From: Streptantibioticus ferralitis
GTDB taxonomy: Bacteria > Actinomycetota > Actinomycetes > Streptomycetales > Streptomycetaceae
Reading direction: 5' to 3'
NCBI RefSeq assembly: GCF_029223525.1
Contig: NZ_JARHTQ010000022.1
Span: 62,001-126,000 of the forward strand
DNA: 64,000 nt
Shown piece after piece: positions 40,958 to 50,021 of the stretch (positions are counted from its first letter, which is position 1; each line of letters starts with the position of its first letter). Position numbers and translations under genes: made by a program. The notes below the pieces were generated by a model that worked only from the letters and a program-made list of their open reading frames with translations, made no database searches and was not told the DNA's origin.

Positions 40958-42239
40958 TCAGCGTACGTAATCGATCACGGGGAATCGCGCGGACGGGCCG
41001 TTGAACAAGCCATCGCCGGTGCCGCCGCGCAGCCACTCGTCGAAGAACGCGGTGGTGTAGGCCTCTTGGGCGGCCACCGCCTGGCCGGGGTCGACGGTGC
41101 CGATGTTGTCCCGCACGGTGCTCGCGGGCAGCTGGAGCCGGCGGCCGATCTGCGGCAGCAGCGACTCGGCGTCGGTGAACGAGGCGTGCTGGCCGCCGCG
41201 CAGCGTGAGGTCGCGGTGCCAGCCGGGGCTGTGGCGCCACAGCAGGCCCCAGGACGGCACGGTGTGGCGGTCGTTGCCCTGCATGCCCATGAGCAGGAAC
41301 GGCTGCTTCAGCCCGGCCTGGGCGACCGGGAAGGGGTTGCCGGGGGTGTGGTCGCCCTGCTCGTAGGCGAGCACCCCGTCCAGGTCCGCGCCCGCCTTGA
41401 GGCGCGGGTCCTCATGCATCGTCTCCAGCGCCGCCATGCCGCCGGAGGACTGGCCGAACATGCCGATGCGATGCGCGTCGAGGGCGCCCGCCAGGCCGGC
41501 CGGCAGCGCACGGTGCTCGGCGTCCGGGTTGCGCCCGGCGGCCAGCGCGTCAACCTGGTCCAGTACGAAACGGGTGTCGGCGACGTTCACCGCGACCACC
41601 TTCTTCAACAGGTCGGTGATCGCGCCCTGGTCGCCCTTCGTCCCGGCGAACTCCTGCGGCAGTACGGACCGCTCGACCTGGCCACCGGGGAACTGCACGG
41701 CGGATGCGTCATGGGTGTGGTCGACGGTGATCACGATGAAGCCGCGCGAGGCGAGATCGTCGGCGAGGGTGGTGCCCAGCGAACGCGGGTCCAGGACTCC
41801 GGGCTCGTAGAGGACCACCGGCAGCGGGCCGCCGCGCCGGTCCACCGGAGCGCCTTCGTGCGCGTGGGAGCGGGTGGCCGCCCAGTCGACCCGGCCCTTG
41901 GGGATGCCGCTGAAGTTGTTCAGCGCGTCGAACCCGGCCGCCTCGCCCGGCAGCATCTGCGGCGCGAGCGGGTACCGGTCCCCGTCCCGTGCGGGGTAGC
42001 GGACGCCCACCATCAGTTCGCGGTGCGGCTGCGAGGCGACCCAGGGTCGTGCCGTGACCGGTCGACCAGGTGCAGGGACACGGTGCCGACCTGGTGGGGC
42101 CGGTGGGTTCGGGCAGTACCACCTGGTCACCGGCGGCGGTTGCCGGGGGCGCGGCGAGGGCGGTGACCGCCAGCGCGGCGCCGAGCAGCAGTCCGGCGCG
42201 CCGTCCGCGTGGCCTGGGGAGGGTGGTGGAAGCGTTCAT
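40958..42239 (-). pseudogene. Secreted alpha/beta hydrolase (PAF-acetylhydrolase-like) with two frameshifts
   Basis: ATG 42239 opens a clear signal peptide (GRRAGLLLGAALAVTALAAP, then PATAAGDQVVLPEPTGP). The frame then changes: HQVGTVSLHLVDRSRHD is in a second frame and the body (PWVASQPHRELMVGVRYPA to the stop at 40958) in a third. Each shift is explained by one missing C in a C-run, near 42096-42099 and near 42044-42046. The body is otherwise intact, with the nucleophile elbow GQSSGG, downstream Asp in DLDGVL and a His in GGQHASF. Either a recent pseudogene or two sequencing errors. Confidence 0.75.
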
Positions 42240-42394
42240 GGGGACCCCCTGGTGCGGTGCGAAGACGTGATCAGGATTTCCGGTCTCCGCGCGCCGGACC
42301 ATGGGGCAGCCAGGCAGGGTTGGGGTGGGGCTTTCCTCACCGGGGCATCCCCTGGGGGCGGGCCGTCACCCCGAACGCCCGCCCCCGCGCACCG

Positions 42395-43420
42395 TCAGCG
42401 GACCGGGTCGAAGGCCATCGGCCGTACCCGTCCCTCCAGCATGGCCCCCAATCCCCGTACCGCGCAGCCGTCAGGGTTGTCCGCGACGCTGACCGGCATC
42501 CCCGTGGCCGCCCGCAGCATGGAGTCGAGGCCCGGCATCAGCGCGCTGCCGCCGGTGAGCGTGATGCCCCGGTCGGCCAGGTCGGCGACCAGGTCCGGCG
42601 GGCAGCGGTGCAGTACCGAGCGAAGGCCGTCCAGCACCGCGTTCAGCGGGGTGCGGACCGCCAGCCGTACGCTCTCGGAGTCGATGAGCACCGAGCGCGC
42701 CATCCCGCTGGCCGCGTCCCGGCCGTGCACCTCGGTGCTGCGGATGGCCGTGCCGTCGGCGCCCAGCATCTGGTGCAGCGGATGCACTTCCTGGCTCGGG
42801 ATCATCAACGCGTGGTGGTTGCGCAGGTGTTGGATGACGGCGCGGTCCATGACGTCGCGGCCCACCGGGATCGTCTCGGCGGCGACGATCGAGCCCAGTG
42901 ACAGGACCGCGACCTGTGTGGTCGCGGCACCGGACATCACGATCATCGTCGCCTCGGGCTTCTCGACCGGCAGCCCGCACCCGACGGCGGCGGCGATCAG
43001 GGAGTCGACCAGTTCGACCCGGCGGGCCCCCAGCCCGGCGAGCGTCTCGATGGTGGCGCGCTGGGCGAGCGGTTCACTGCCGTGCGGTACGCAGACGGCG
43101 GCGCGCAGCACCGGCTTGAAGCGCCATGCCTTGCTGAGCTTGTCGCCGATGAGCGCCCGCAGCATGCGCTGGGCCATGTCGATGTTGACGATGATGCCGC
43201 CGGTGATGGGCCGCACGACCCGGATGTGCTCGGGGGTGCGGCCCGTCATGTGCTCGGCGTCGGTTCCCACGGCGACGAGCGAACCGGTGCGGCAGTCCAC
43301 GGCGGCCACACTGGGCTCGTCGACGATCAGGCCGGTGTTCTTCAGATAGACCCTGGCCTTGGACGCGCCGAGGTCCACGGCGACGGTACAGCGGCGCAAC
43401 TGGTCGAGGCTGACGGTCAT
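42395..43420 (-). CDS. MreB/Mbl-like actin-fold protein
   Basis: 341 aa. Actin/Hsp70 fold: phosphate-1 loop TVAVDLGASKARVYLKNTG, then VVRPITGGIIVNIDMAQRML (typical of MreB), phosphate-2-like SGAATTQVAVLSLGSIVAAE, and adenosine loop ITLTGGSALMPGLDSML. It matches the MreB family but is more divergent than canonical MreB and is not near mreCD, so it is probably an Mbl-like paralogue acting in cell-wall or spore-wall processes. ATG 43420 has GGGGAGGAAG about six bases upstream; the longer ORF to 43891 is not supported. Confidence 0.82.
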   Translation of the reverse strand: MTVSLDQLRRCTVAVDLGASKARVYLKNTGLIVDEPSVAAVDCRTGSLVAVGTDAEHMTGRTPEHIRVVRPITGGIIVNIDMAQRMLRALIGDKLSKAWRFKPVLRAAVCVPHGSEPLAQRATIETLAGLGARRVELVDSLIAAAVGCGLPVEKPEATMIVMSGAATTQVAVLSLGSIVAAETIPVGRDVMDRAVIQHLRNHHALMIPSQEVHPLHQMLGADGTAIRSTEVHGRDAASGMARSVLIDSESVRLAVRTPLNAVLDGLRSVLHRCPPDLVADLADRGITLTGGSALMPGLDSMLRAATGMPVSVADNPDGCAVRGLGAMLEGRVRPMAFDPVR

Positions 43421-43595
43421 GGGCGCTTCCTCCCCTGGCTGGCTGATACGCCAGATATGTACCCAGATAATCAGCTCATCCGGGGTCAGGTGTGCCGTGT
43501 CGTACACCGGTTGGCGGAGGCTGCTCGGAGGGATCCGCCCAGATGGCCCGTCGGCCCTTCGGCCATCGGTTGCCCGAGGTGCCGCTGACGGCAGA

Positions 43596-43961
43596 TCAGG
43601 CAGCCGGGACCTTGTCCAGGAAGCCGTGCACCGTCTGGATCCTGCCGTCCGCCGAGACCGCCGCCACATCGAAGCCGACGACCAGGGCCTCGCCGTCCGC
43701 CGGGCCCAACTCCCAGGTGAAACGGGCCAGATGGTGATGGGCGTCAATCGCTCCGCCGAGCCGGAAGACCAGACCGGGGAACTGGGCCTGGACCGCGCCG
43801 ATGGTGGCGTCGAACGCCTCGCGCCCCTCGGCGACCGCCAGCGGGTCCACATAGCTGCCGTCCTCCGCCCACAGCGCGTCCAGCTGCGCACGGCGAGCGG
43901 CCGGGTCGGTCTCGTTCCAGACGGCGATGTAGCGCTCGACGAGGTCGCGGATGTCGCTCAT
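43596..43961 (-). CDS. SnoaL-like/NTF2-fold protein
   Basis: 121 aa. The cone-shaped alpha+beta fold is recognised from DLVERYIAVWNETDPAARRAQL, LWAEDGSYVDPLAVAEGREAF and a C-terminal GRIQTVHGFLDK. These domains bind or isomerise small molecules; the substrate is unknown. ATG 43961 is chosen with AGGAGGAG upstream. It is divergent from the large LuxR-type regulator, about 135 bp away, and may be its target. Confidence 0.8.
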   Translation of the reverse strand: MSDIRDLVERYIAVWNETDPAARRAQLDALWAEDGSYVDPLAVAEGREAFDATIGAVQAQFPGLVFRLGGAIDAHHHLARFTWELGPADGEALVVGFDVAAVSADGRIQTVHGFLDKVPAA

Positions 43962-44095
43962 GGTCATCTCCTCCTGATGGGTGGCGGTGTGTTTCCGCTG
44001 GTCAAAACGGTACGGAGGGCGGTCGGCGGAGGAATCCGTCATCGTTAGGTACTTCCGGTATTCGCACGGGTGTTGGGATCAGTAAGCTTCCGTCC

Positions 44096-46918
44096 ATGCC
44101 GGGAACGCTGTACGGGAGGGAGCGCGAGCAAGCGGCCCTCGACCGCCTCCTCGGCGCGGCCAGGGACGGTACGAGCGGCGTCCTGGCGCTGCGCGGCGAA
44201 CCCGGGATCGGCAAGACGGCGCTGCTCGACCATGCGATGGCCACGGCCGCCGCCCAGGGCATGCGGGTGATCCGTGCCGCAGGCGTCGAGTACGAGGCCG
44301 AGCTGCCGTACGCCGCACTCCATCTGCTGCTCGCCGCGGGCCTCGACCGGCTGCCCGCGCTGCCGCAGCCGCAACGCCAGGCGCTCGAATGCGCGTTCGG
44401 CCTGGCGGCGCCCGCCACCACGGACCGGTTGCTGACCGGGTTGGCCGTGCTGTCGCTGCTCTGCGAACTCGCCGAGGAACGGCCGCTGCTGTGCGTGGTC
44501 GACGACGCCCAGTGGCTGGACCACGCGTCCGCCGACGCACTGCTGCTCGCCGCCCGCCGACTCCAGGCCGAACCGGTCGCGCTGATCCTCGCCGCCCGCG
44601 AGGGCGAGGGCGGCTTCACCGCGTACGGCCTGCCCGAACTGCGGCTGACCGGACTCGCCGAAGAGGCGTCGGCGAAGCTCCTCGACGGGTACGCGGGCGA
44701 GCTCGCCGCCCCGGTGCGCCACCGCGTGCTCACCGAGGCACGGGGCAATCCGCTGGCGCTCACCGAACTGCCCGCCGCGCTGGCCGCCGAACCCGTCGGC
44801 GCGCCCGACGTGCCCGGCGCGATCCCACTCACCGACCGGCTCCAGGTGGCCTTCCACGGCCAGGTCAGCAGGCTGCCCGCGGCCACCCAGACCCTGCTCC
44901 TGGTGGCCGCCGCGGAACAGACCGGCGATCTGGACGTGCTGCGCCGCGCCGCCGAGACGCTCGGCGCCGGGCTGCCGGACCTGCGCCCGGCCGAGGACGC
45001 CGGCCTGGTCCGCACCGCCTTGACCCAGGACGCGGCGCCGCGGTCCCTCACCTTCCGCCATCCGCTGCTGCGGGCCGCCGTCTACCGGCGGGCGCCGCTC
45101 GACCAGCGGCTGGCGGTGCACCGAGCGCTGGCGGACGCCCTCGCCGGAGCGATGGACGACGAGGCCGCCGACCGCCGCGCCTGGCACCTGGCACTCGCCG
45201 CCCCAGCCCCCGACGAGGCGATCGCCGCCGCACTGGAACAGGCCGCCGTCCGGGCACACGGCCGCGGCGGCCACGCGGCGGCCGCCGCCGCGATCGAACG
45301 CGCCGCGCGCCTCACCCCGGACCCCGACACCGCGACCCGCCGTCTCACGCTGTCCGCGGAAGCGGCCATCGAGGCAGCGGAGTTGGCGCGCGCCGAAGCC
45401 CTCGCGGAACGTGCCGCCGCACGCCTCACCGAGCCGCTGCACGACGTCGCGGTGCTGCCGGGCGAACCGCGACTGCGCGATGTGCTGGGCCACGTACGGG
45501 CCACCGCGCGCTTCCTGCAGGGCGACTTCCCCGCCGCGTACCGCCTGCTCGTCGACGGCGCCGACCAGGCGGCCGGGCGCGACCCCCGGCAGGCCGCCCG
45601 GATGCTGATGCAGGCCTTCCACGTTGCCTGGTACCTCGGCGATCGCGAGCTCGGCGAGGTGGTCGACCGGCTGCAGCGGCTGGAGCACCCCGCGGACGAC
45701 CCGGTCACGCCGTTGGTCGGCTACCTCGTCGCAGCCACCGCGCCGGTCCTCGGCCGCCGCGCCGAGCCCCTGCCGCCGCTCGCCGAGACGGTGGCCGCCG
45801 CGCAGGCCAACAGCGCGCGGGTGCCCTGGGACGTGGTCCAGGTGTGCGGGGCGTCGCTCATCCACGGGCGGGACGCGGAAACGTACCGGCTCGCCGCCTC
45901 GCTCGCCGCCGACTCCCGCTCGCGCGGCGGCTTCGGACAGCTGCCCACCGTGCTGTTCTTCCTCGCCGAGGCCGAACTCTTCCACGGGCGGCACCGCGAC
46001 GCGCTGGCCAGCGCCACCGAGGCGCTGCGCATCGCCCGGGACACCGGACAGCGGCAGTGGACCAGCCAACTGACCGGCTTCCTGGCCTACTTCGCGGCCA
46101 TCGAGGGAGACGCCGACACCTGCCGCCGCTTCGGTGACGACTCCCTCACCGACACCGGTGCGGCCCCCGGCGCACAGGTCTTCATGGCCCCGGGTGCGCC
46201 GTGGACGCACTGGGCGTTCGGCCTGCTCGACCTGGGCGCCGGGCGTGCGCAGGAGGCGCTGAACCGGCTGGAGCCCCTGGTCGGCGGACCGATGCGGCAT
46301 CATGTCTCGGCCACCCGGGCCGTTCCCGACCTCGTCGAGGCGGCGGTGCGACTCGGCCGTCCGGAGCGGGCCAGGCAGCCCGCCGAGCGGTTCGCCCGCT
46401 GGACCGCGCTCACCGGGCAGCCCTGGGCCGAGGCGCTGGACCTGCGCTGCCGGGCGCTGCTCGCCGACGACGCCGCCGACCAGGAGGCCTGGTACACCGC
46501 CGCGCTCGCGGCGCACGAGGACCCCGGCGGCCCGGCCCGCCCATTGGAGCAAGCGCGCACCGCCCTGCTGTACGGGGAGTGGCTGCGCCGCGGTCGGCGT
46601 AAGGCGGAGGCCAGGCCGTGGCTGCGTACCGCCGTCGAGACCTTCGAGCGGCTCGGCGCCGAGCCGTGGGCGGACCGGGCCCGAACCGAGCTCGGTGCCA
46701 CCGGCGAGTCCGCGCCGCGCACCCGGGGGCCCGGGGTGCTGGCCGCGCTCACCCCCCAGGAGCTGCAGATCGTCCGGTTGGCCGCACGGGGCCTGTCCAA
46801 TCGCGATATCGCCGCGCAGCTCTTTCTCAGCCCACGCACTGTCGGGTACCACCTCTACAAGGCCTACCCCAAACTCGGCGTCAGCTCGCGCGGCGAGCTC
46901 TCGGCCCTGGAAGACTGA
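44096..46918 (+). CDS. LuxR-family ATPase regulator (LAL type)
   Basis: 940 aa. The N-terminal AAA/STAND ATPase has Walker A GEPGIGKTAL at 34-43 and Walker B LLCVVDDAQWLDH. A long helical TPR-like middle (about 350-860) follows. The C-terminal LuxR HTH (about 880-935) has LTPQELQIVRLAARGLSNRD and LFLSPRTVGYHLYKAYPKLG, the usual E-x-x-V/I-x-x-L-x-x-G-x-S-N-x-x-I-A pattern. Such regulators activate pathway genes on binding a small inducer. The divergent SnoaL-like gene is a possible target. TTA codons (bldA dependence) are not seen. Confidence 0.9.
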   Translation: MPGTLYGREREQAALDRLLGAARDGTSGVLALRGEPGIGKTALLDHAMATAAAQGMRVIRAAGVEYEAELPYAALHLLLAAGLDRLPALPQPQRQALECAFGLAAPATTDRLLTGLAVLSLLCELAEERPLLCVVDDAQWLDHASADALLLAARRLQAEPVALILAAREGEGGFTAYGLPELRLTGLAEEASAKLLDGYAGELAAPVRHRVLTEARGNPLALTELPAALAAEPVGAPDVPGAIPLTDRLQVAFHGQVSRLPAATQTLLLVAAAEQTGDLDVLRRAAETLGAGLPDLRPAEDAGLVRTALTQDAAPRSLTFRHPLLRAAVYRRAPLDQRLAVHRALADALAGAMDDEAADRRAWHLALAAPAPDEAIAAALEQAAVRAHGRGGHAAAAAAIERAARLTPDPDTATRRLTLSAEAAIEAAELARAEALAERAAARLTEPLHDVAVLPGEPRLRDVLGHVRATARFLQGDFPAAYRLLVDGADQAAGRDPRQAARMLMQAFHVAWYLGDRELGEVVDRLQRLEHPADDPVTPLVGYLVAATAPVLGRRAEPLPPLAETVAAAQANSARVPWDVVQVCGASLIHGRDAETYRLAASLAADSRSRGGFGQLPTVLFFLAEAELFHGRHRDALASATEALRIARDTGQRQWTSQLTGFLAYFAAIEGDADTCRRFGDDSLTDTGAAPGAQVFMAPGAPWTHWAFGLLDLGAGRAQEALNRLEPLVGGPMRHHVSATRAVPDLVEAAVRLGRPERARQPAERFARWTALTGQPWAEALDLRCRALLADDAADQEAWYTAALAAHEDPGGPARPLEQARTALLYGEWLRRGRRKAEARPWLRTAVETFERLGAEPWADRARTELGATGESAPRTRGPGVLAALTPQELQIVRLAARGLSNRDIAAQLFLSPRTVGYHLYKAYPKLGVSSRGELSALED

Positions 46919-46923
46919 TCAGA

Positions 46924-46983
46924 TGTCACCCTGTTGTCACGGACGGTGACGGATTGGGAGCTGTCACCTGGCTATCACCCCCC
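46924..46983. repeat. 11-bp-spaced TGTCAC repeats before the esterase gene
   Basis: TGTCACCCTGT and TGTCACGGACG are adjacent at 46924-46945, and TGTCACCTGGC and TATCACCCCCC at 46962-46983. The 11-bp spacing resembles PHO-box geometry but the units lack the GTTCA start. Regulator binding is a possibility only. Confidence 0.35.
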
Positions 46984-47122
46984 TGTTTGTCGGCTGTTAC
47001 GAACCTATGACGTAATTCATGGAGGAGGACGGGATCCGTACGGGCGTTTTCTGCATCTCACAAAGGGCAAACGACCGGCCCATGGACCCGTTAGGAAGCA
47101 CGATTCGGTGGAGCGACCCTTG

Positions 47123-48124
47123 ATGAAACGTTGGCTGACCGCGGCTGTAGCCCTGATATCCCTGGGCCTGGTCGCCGGCTGCAGCGACGAAGGCGACCCG
47201 GTGTCGTTCGGCAACGCGAACCCGAGTGCCGCGGGCTCCGCGGCGCCGAAGCCGGACAATCCGAACTCTCTGGCCCTGATGCCCACCGGTCCCGCCGCGG
47301 ACTTCAAGGTGCAGCGGACCGTTGAGGCCGCGGACAACACCAAGATAGGTGTGACCACGTACCACGGTGCGAAGTCCGGCTTCACCGGCAAGGTGTGGGT
47401 CTGGGCGCCGCCGGCGTACTTCCAGAAGGAGAACGCCAACAAGGGCTTCCCGGTGATCATCGCCCTCCCGGGTGGTGAGGGCTGGCCGACCAACTACTGG
47501 TTCGGCGCCGACCTGAAGCTTCAGGAAGACTTCTACAAGTGGTCCCAGGAGAACAAGGCGCTGCCCTTCATCCTGGTGATGCCGGTGATCAACCCGGACA
47601 AGCGGTACCACGACTGCAGTGACATACCCGGTTCCGAGAAGATGGGCACCTGGCTCACCCAGGACGTGCCGGACCTGGTGAAGCAGAACTTCCGCACTCT
47701 CAAGACCCGCGACGGCTGGGGCTTCATGGGCTCGTCCTCCGGCGGCTTCTGCGGGCTGAAGAGCGTGCTGCAGTACCCGAACACCTTCAAGGCCGCGATA
47801 CCCAGCGGACCGGACATAGTCCCGGACTCGCCGCTGTGGCACGGCGACCAGGCCGCGATGCAGGCCAACAACCCCCAGTACCTGGCCAAGCAGCTCGCCA
47901 AGAAGGGCGGCCCGGACGTTTACCTGGGCTTCCAGGTCGGCACCACCGAGAAGGCCGACATGGTGAAGGTGAAGCAGTTCATCGAGCAGTACGGGCACGG
48001 TCCGGTCCACACCCGCCTTCAGGTCATCGACGGCGGCGAGCACAACGCACGCAGCTACACCCGGGGCATGGACGAGGGCACGATCGAGTGGATCAGCCAG
48101 CACATGCAGGGTCCGAGCGCGTGA
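47123..48124 (+). CDS. Lipoprotein esterase (antigen 85/feruloyl esterase-like alpha/beta hydrolase)
   Basis: 333 aa from ATG 47123; GTG 47108 is also possible, with GGAAG upstream. Lipoprotein signal: MKRWLTAAVALISLGLVAGC with Cys20. The mature part has an esterase fold: GFPVIIALPGGEGWPTNYWF, the nucleophile Ser in GFMGSSSGGFCGLK, and the His near VIDGGEHNARSY. The family (putative esterase/Esterase D, antigen 85-like) acts on acyl or feruloyl esters outside the cell; the substrate is unknown. A strong terminator follows. Confidence 0.85.
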   Translation: MKRWLTAAVALISLGLVAGCSDEGDPVSFGNANPSAAGSAAPKPDNPNSLALMPTGPAADFKVQRTVEAADNTKIGVTTYHGAKSGFTGKVWVWAPPAYFQKENANKGFPVIIALPGGEGWPTNYWFGADLKLQEDFYKWSQENKALPFILVMPVINPDKRYHDCSDIPGSEKMGTWLTQDVPDLVKQNFRTLKTRDGWGFMGSSSGGFCGLKSVLQYPNTFKAAIPSGPDIVPDSPLWHGDQAAMQANNPQYLAKQLAKKGGPDVYLGFQVGTTEKADMVKVKQFIEQYGHGPVHTRLQVIDGGEHNARSYTRGMDEGTIEWISQHMQGPSA

Positions 48125-48142
48125 TCGGCTGACCGCTCCGCT

Positions 48143-48178
48143 CACGGCGCCCCGGGGACTCGCTCCCGGGGCGCCGTG
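48143..48178 (+). terminator. Terminator after the esterase gene
   Basis: 14-bp arms CACGGCGCCCCGGG and CCCGGGGCGCCGTG with an 8-base loop. Confidence 0.85.
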
Positions 48179-48248
48179 CCGTTCGCCGCCGTCGAACAAG
48201 TGTGTTACCGTGGGCGGCGTTGCAGTTGTGGTTCCCATGAATGATGCG

Positions 48249-48283
48249 TGCGCCTGCTGGATAGCGGGCGCATTTCTTGTTTT
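48249..48283 (+). promoter_or_regulatory. Hairpin plus U-tract inside the cold-shock mRNA leader
   Basis: TGCGCCTGCT (48249-48258) pairs with AGCGGGCGCA (48263-48272), one G-U pair, loop GGAT, followed by TTTCTTGTTTT. It looks like a canonical intrinsic terminator, rare in this genome, about 85 bp before the csp start codon and after the esterase terminator. It may be a temperature- or CspA-responsive attenuator, or the terminator of an unseen upstream small RNA. Confidence 0.6.
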
Positions 48284-48367
48284 ACCGGGCTTTCCCCGGC
48301 GGGGTGATCATCACGGCGACGTGGGTCCGCGAGGTGCGGATCCGGTACTGCCCCGAAGGAGACAGAC

Positions 48368-48571
48368 ATGGCCACCGGAACCGTGAAGTGGTTCAACAGC
48401 GAAAAGGGCTTCGGCTTCATCGAGCAGGACGGCGGCGGCGCCGACGTCTTCGCCCACTACTCGAACATCGCCGCCCAGGGCTTCCGCGAGCTGCTTGAGG
48501 GCCAGAAGGTCGAGTTCGACGTCACGCAGGGCCAGAAGGGCCCGCAGGCGGAGAACATCCGCGTCATCTGA
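48368..48571 (+). CDS. Cold shock domain protein
   Basis: 67 aa single-domain [23 protein letters not shown] carries RNP1 (KGFGFI), and DVFAHYSNI carries RNP2 (VFAHY). It binds single-stranded RNA/DNA and melts RNA structure. GAAGGAGA lies about six bases before the ATG. The long leader of at least 100 bases is typical for csp genes. Streptomycetes have several paralogues; this one lies near the nag/ots/thrC region, as I recall for a scoF-type gene. Confidence 0.95.
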   Translation: MATGTVKWFNSEKGFGFIEQDGGGADVFAHYSNIAAQGFRELLEGQKVEFDVTQGQKGPQAENIRVI

Positions 48572-48608
48572 GCCCCGTCCGGCACCCGCCGGAACAGGCG
48601 CCAGCGCA

Positions 48609-48648
48609 ACAGCAGGGCCCGCACCGTCCACGGTGCGGGCCCTGCTGT
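48609..48648. terminator. Terminator between csp and the lytic transglycosylase gene
   Basis: 19-bp perfect arms ACAGCAGGGCCCGCACCGT and ACGGTGCGGGCCCTGCTGT with a two-base loop; suits both convergent genes. Confidence 0.9.
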
Positions 48649-48662
48649 CGTGCTACGTGCCG

Positions 48663-49271
48663 TCAGCTCTTCGGCGACGGGCTTGACGACGCCCCGATCT
48701 GCTTCGCGTAGGTCTGCGTGTACTTCGGGATCAGCGCCTCGATGCGGTTGACGTAGTTCTGCGTCTCGGGGATCTGCGGGATGCCCCCGGCCTTGAGCAC
48801 CGCTCCGGGGCCCGCGTTGTACGCGGCCAGCGCCAGCTGCGCGGGGTCGCCGGGTATGCCCTTGACCTCCTTGAACAGATGGCACATGTAGGCGCCCTGC
48901 GCCGGGATGGCGTCGGCCGGGTTCCACACGTCGGCCTTGCCGTCGCCCGTGTAGTCCTTGCCCCACTCCGCCCAGGTGGACGGGTAGAACTGCGCGATGC
49001 CCTGTGCCTGGCCGGAGTCCGCCTGAGGGTTCCAGTGGCTTTCCGCGTCGAGTTGCGCGGCCAGCATCGGAACGCTGAGCTCCGGGCAGGACCTGGCCGC
49101 GGACTGAACGGTCGCCAGATACTGGTTGGGGATGGTGGGCAGCGCGGGTGGCCGGGTCAGCCACCAGATGATGCCGAGGGCGGCTCCGACGACGAGCACC
49201 GCCGCGAGGGCCAGTCCCACCAGACAGCCTCGGCGACTCGCCCTGCCGGAGCGCCTGGTTTGTATCTCCAT
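48663..49271 (-). CDS. Membrane-anchored lytic transglycosylase (SLT domain)
   Basis: 202 aa. One TM (about 16-38, CLVGLALAAVLVVGAALGII) is followed by an SLT/goose-lysozyme-like domain with catalytic Glu77 in LAAQLDAESHWNPQA, then SGQAQGIAQFYPSTWAEWG and LALAAYNAGPGAV, the standard SLT motifs. It cleaves glycan strands to anhydromuramic ends. A short Ser/Pro tail ends the protein. GGTGGA precedes the ATG. Confidence 0.9.
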   Translation of the reverse strand: MEIQTRRSGRASRRGCLVGLALAAVLVVGAALGIIWWLTRPPALPTIPNQYLATVQSAARSCPELSVPMLAAQLDAESHWNPQADSGQAQGIAQFYPSTWAEWGKDYTGDGKADVWNPADAIPAQGAYMCHLFKEVKGIPGDPAQLALAAYNAGPGAVLKAGGIPQIPETQNYVNRIEALIPKYTQTYAKQIGASSSPSPKS

Positions 49272-49307
49272 GTAATTCCACCGTAACGGGAGGTTCGTGC
49301 TTCCCCT

Positions 49308-49796
49308 CTATACACGGGGAAATCGGGCCCGCAGGTTCCACACGGCGGGGTTGTCGGCGAGGCCGTCGTGCATGTCTACCAGGTCCGCCAGCACATCGTG
49401 CAGGAAGTCCCTTGCTTCGCGGCGCAGATCACTGTGCCGTACCGAGAGGGGCGGCTCGTCCTCCAACCAGTCCGCGGTGATGTCCACCCAGCCGAAGCGC
49501 CGCTCGAAGCGCAGCCGCTCGGTCGACTGGGTGAAGTCCAGCTCGGCCCGCTGCGGACGGGCGGCCCGGCTCCCCATCGGATCGCGGTCGAGCTGTTCCG
49601 TGATGTCGCACAGCGCCCAGGCGAAGTCCAGCACCGGCACCCATCCCCAGGCTGTGGACAGCTCCCGGTCGCCCTCCGCCAGGTAGACGTCGCCGCAGAA
49701 CAGGTCGTGCCGCAGCGTGTACACGTCAGCGGTCCGGTAGTCGGTCTGCGGCGGGTCGGGGAACCGGCGCGAGAGGGCGTATCCGAGGTCGATCAC
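49308..49796 (-). CDS. Conserved hypothetical protein, likely DUF7878-type
   Basis: 162 aa, soluble. Features: TADVYTLRHDLFCGDVYLAE, GWGWVPVLDFAWALCDITEQ, FTQSTERLRFERRFGWVDIT, SDLRREARDFLHDVLADLVD. I recall this as a widespread streptomycete protein of unknown function, perhaps toxin-immunity or phage-related, but nothing here decides it. It lies on the minus strand between the transglycosylase and arfB. Confidence 0.65.
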   Translation of the reverse strand: MIDLGYALSRRFPDPPQTDYRTADVYTLRHDLFCGDVYLAEGDRELSTAWGWVPVLDFAWALCDITEQLDRDPMGSRAARPQRAELDFTQSTERLRFERRFGWVDITADWLEDEPPLSVRHSDLRREARDFLHDVLADLVDMHDGLADNPAVWNLRARFPRV

Positions 49797-50021
49797 CCCG
49801 GAATCCTAGGCGCCGTCGGAGGGGACCCGGACTCCGCCCGCGGTCTGCCTTCGGTACGGAGCTGGCCGTGCATCGGTGCAGGGGTTCGGTGCTCGTTGGT
49901 GACGCGACGGTTGTCGTATCGGTCTCGGTCCCGCGCCCCGCACGGGAGGGTGGTGCCGGGGCCTGCCGTGGGCAGCGTAAAACGGCGTGACGGAACCGCC
50001 GTTACCGGGGACCATGGAGTC

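Noticed and set aside
43421-43891. N-terminal extension of the MreB-like protein
   Set aside because: The extra residues are low-complexity; a strong ribosome site precedes ATG 43420, where homology begins.
44389-46137. 582-residue ORF inside the LuxR-family gene in another frame
   Set aside because: Arg/Gly/Pro-rich frame shadow of the high-GC gene 44096-46918, which has clear motifs.
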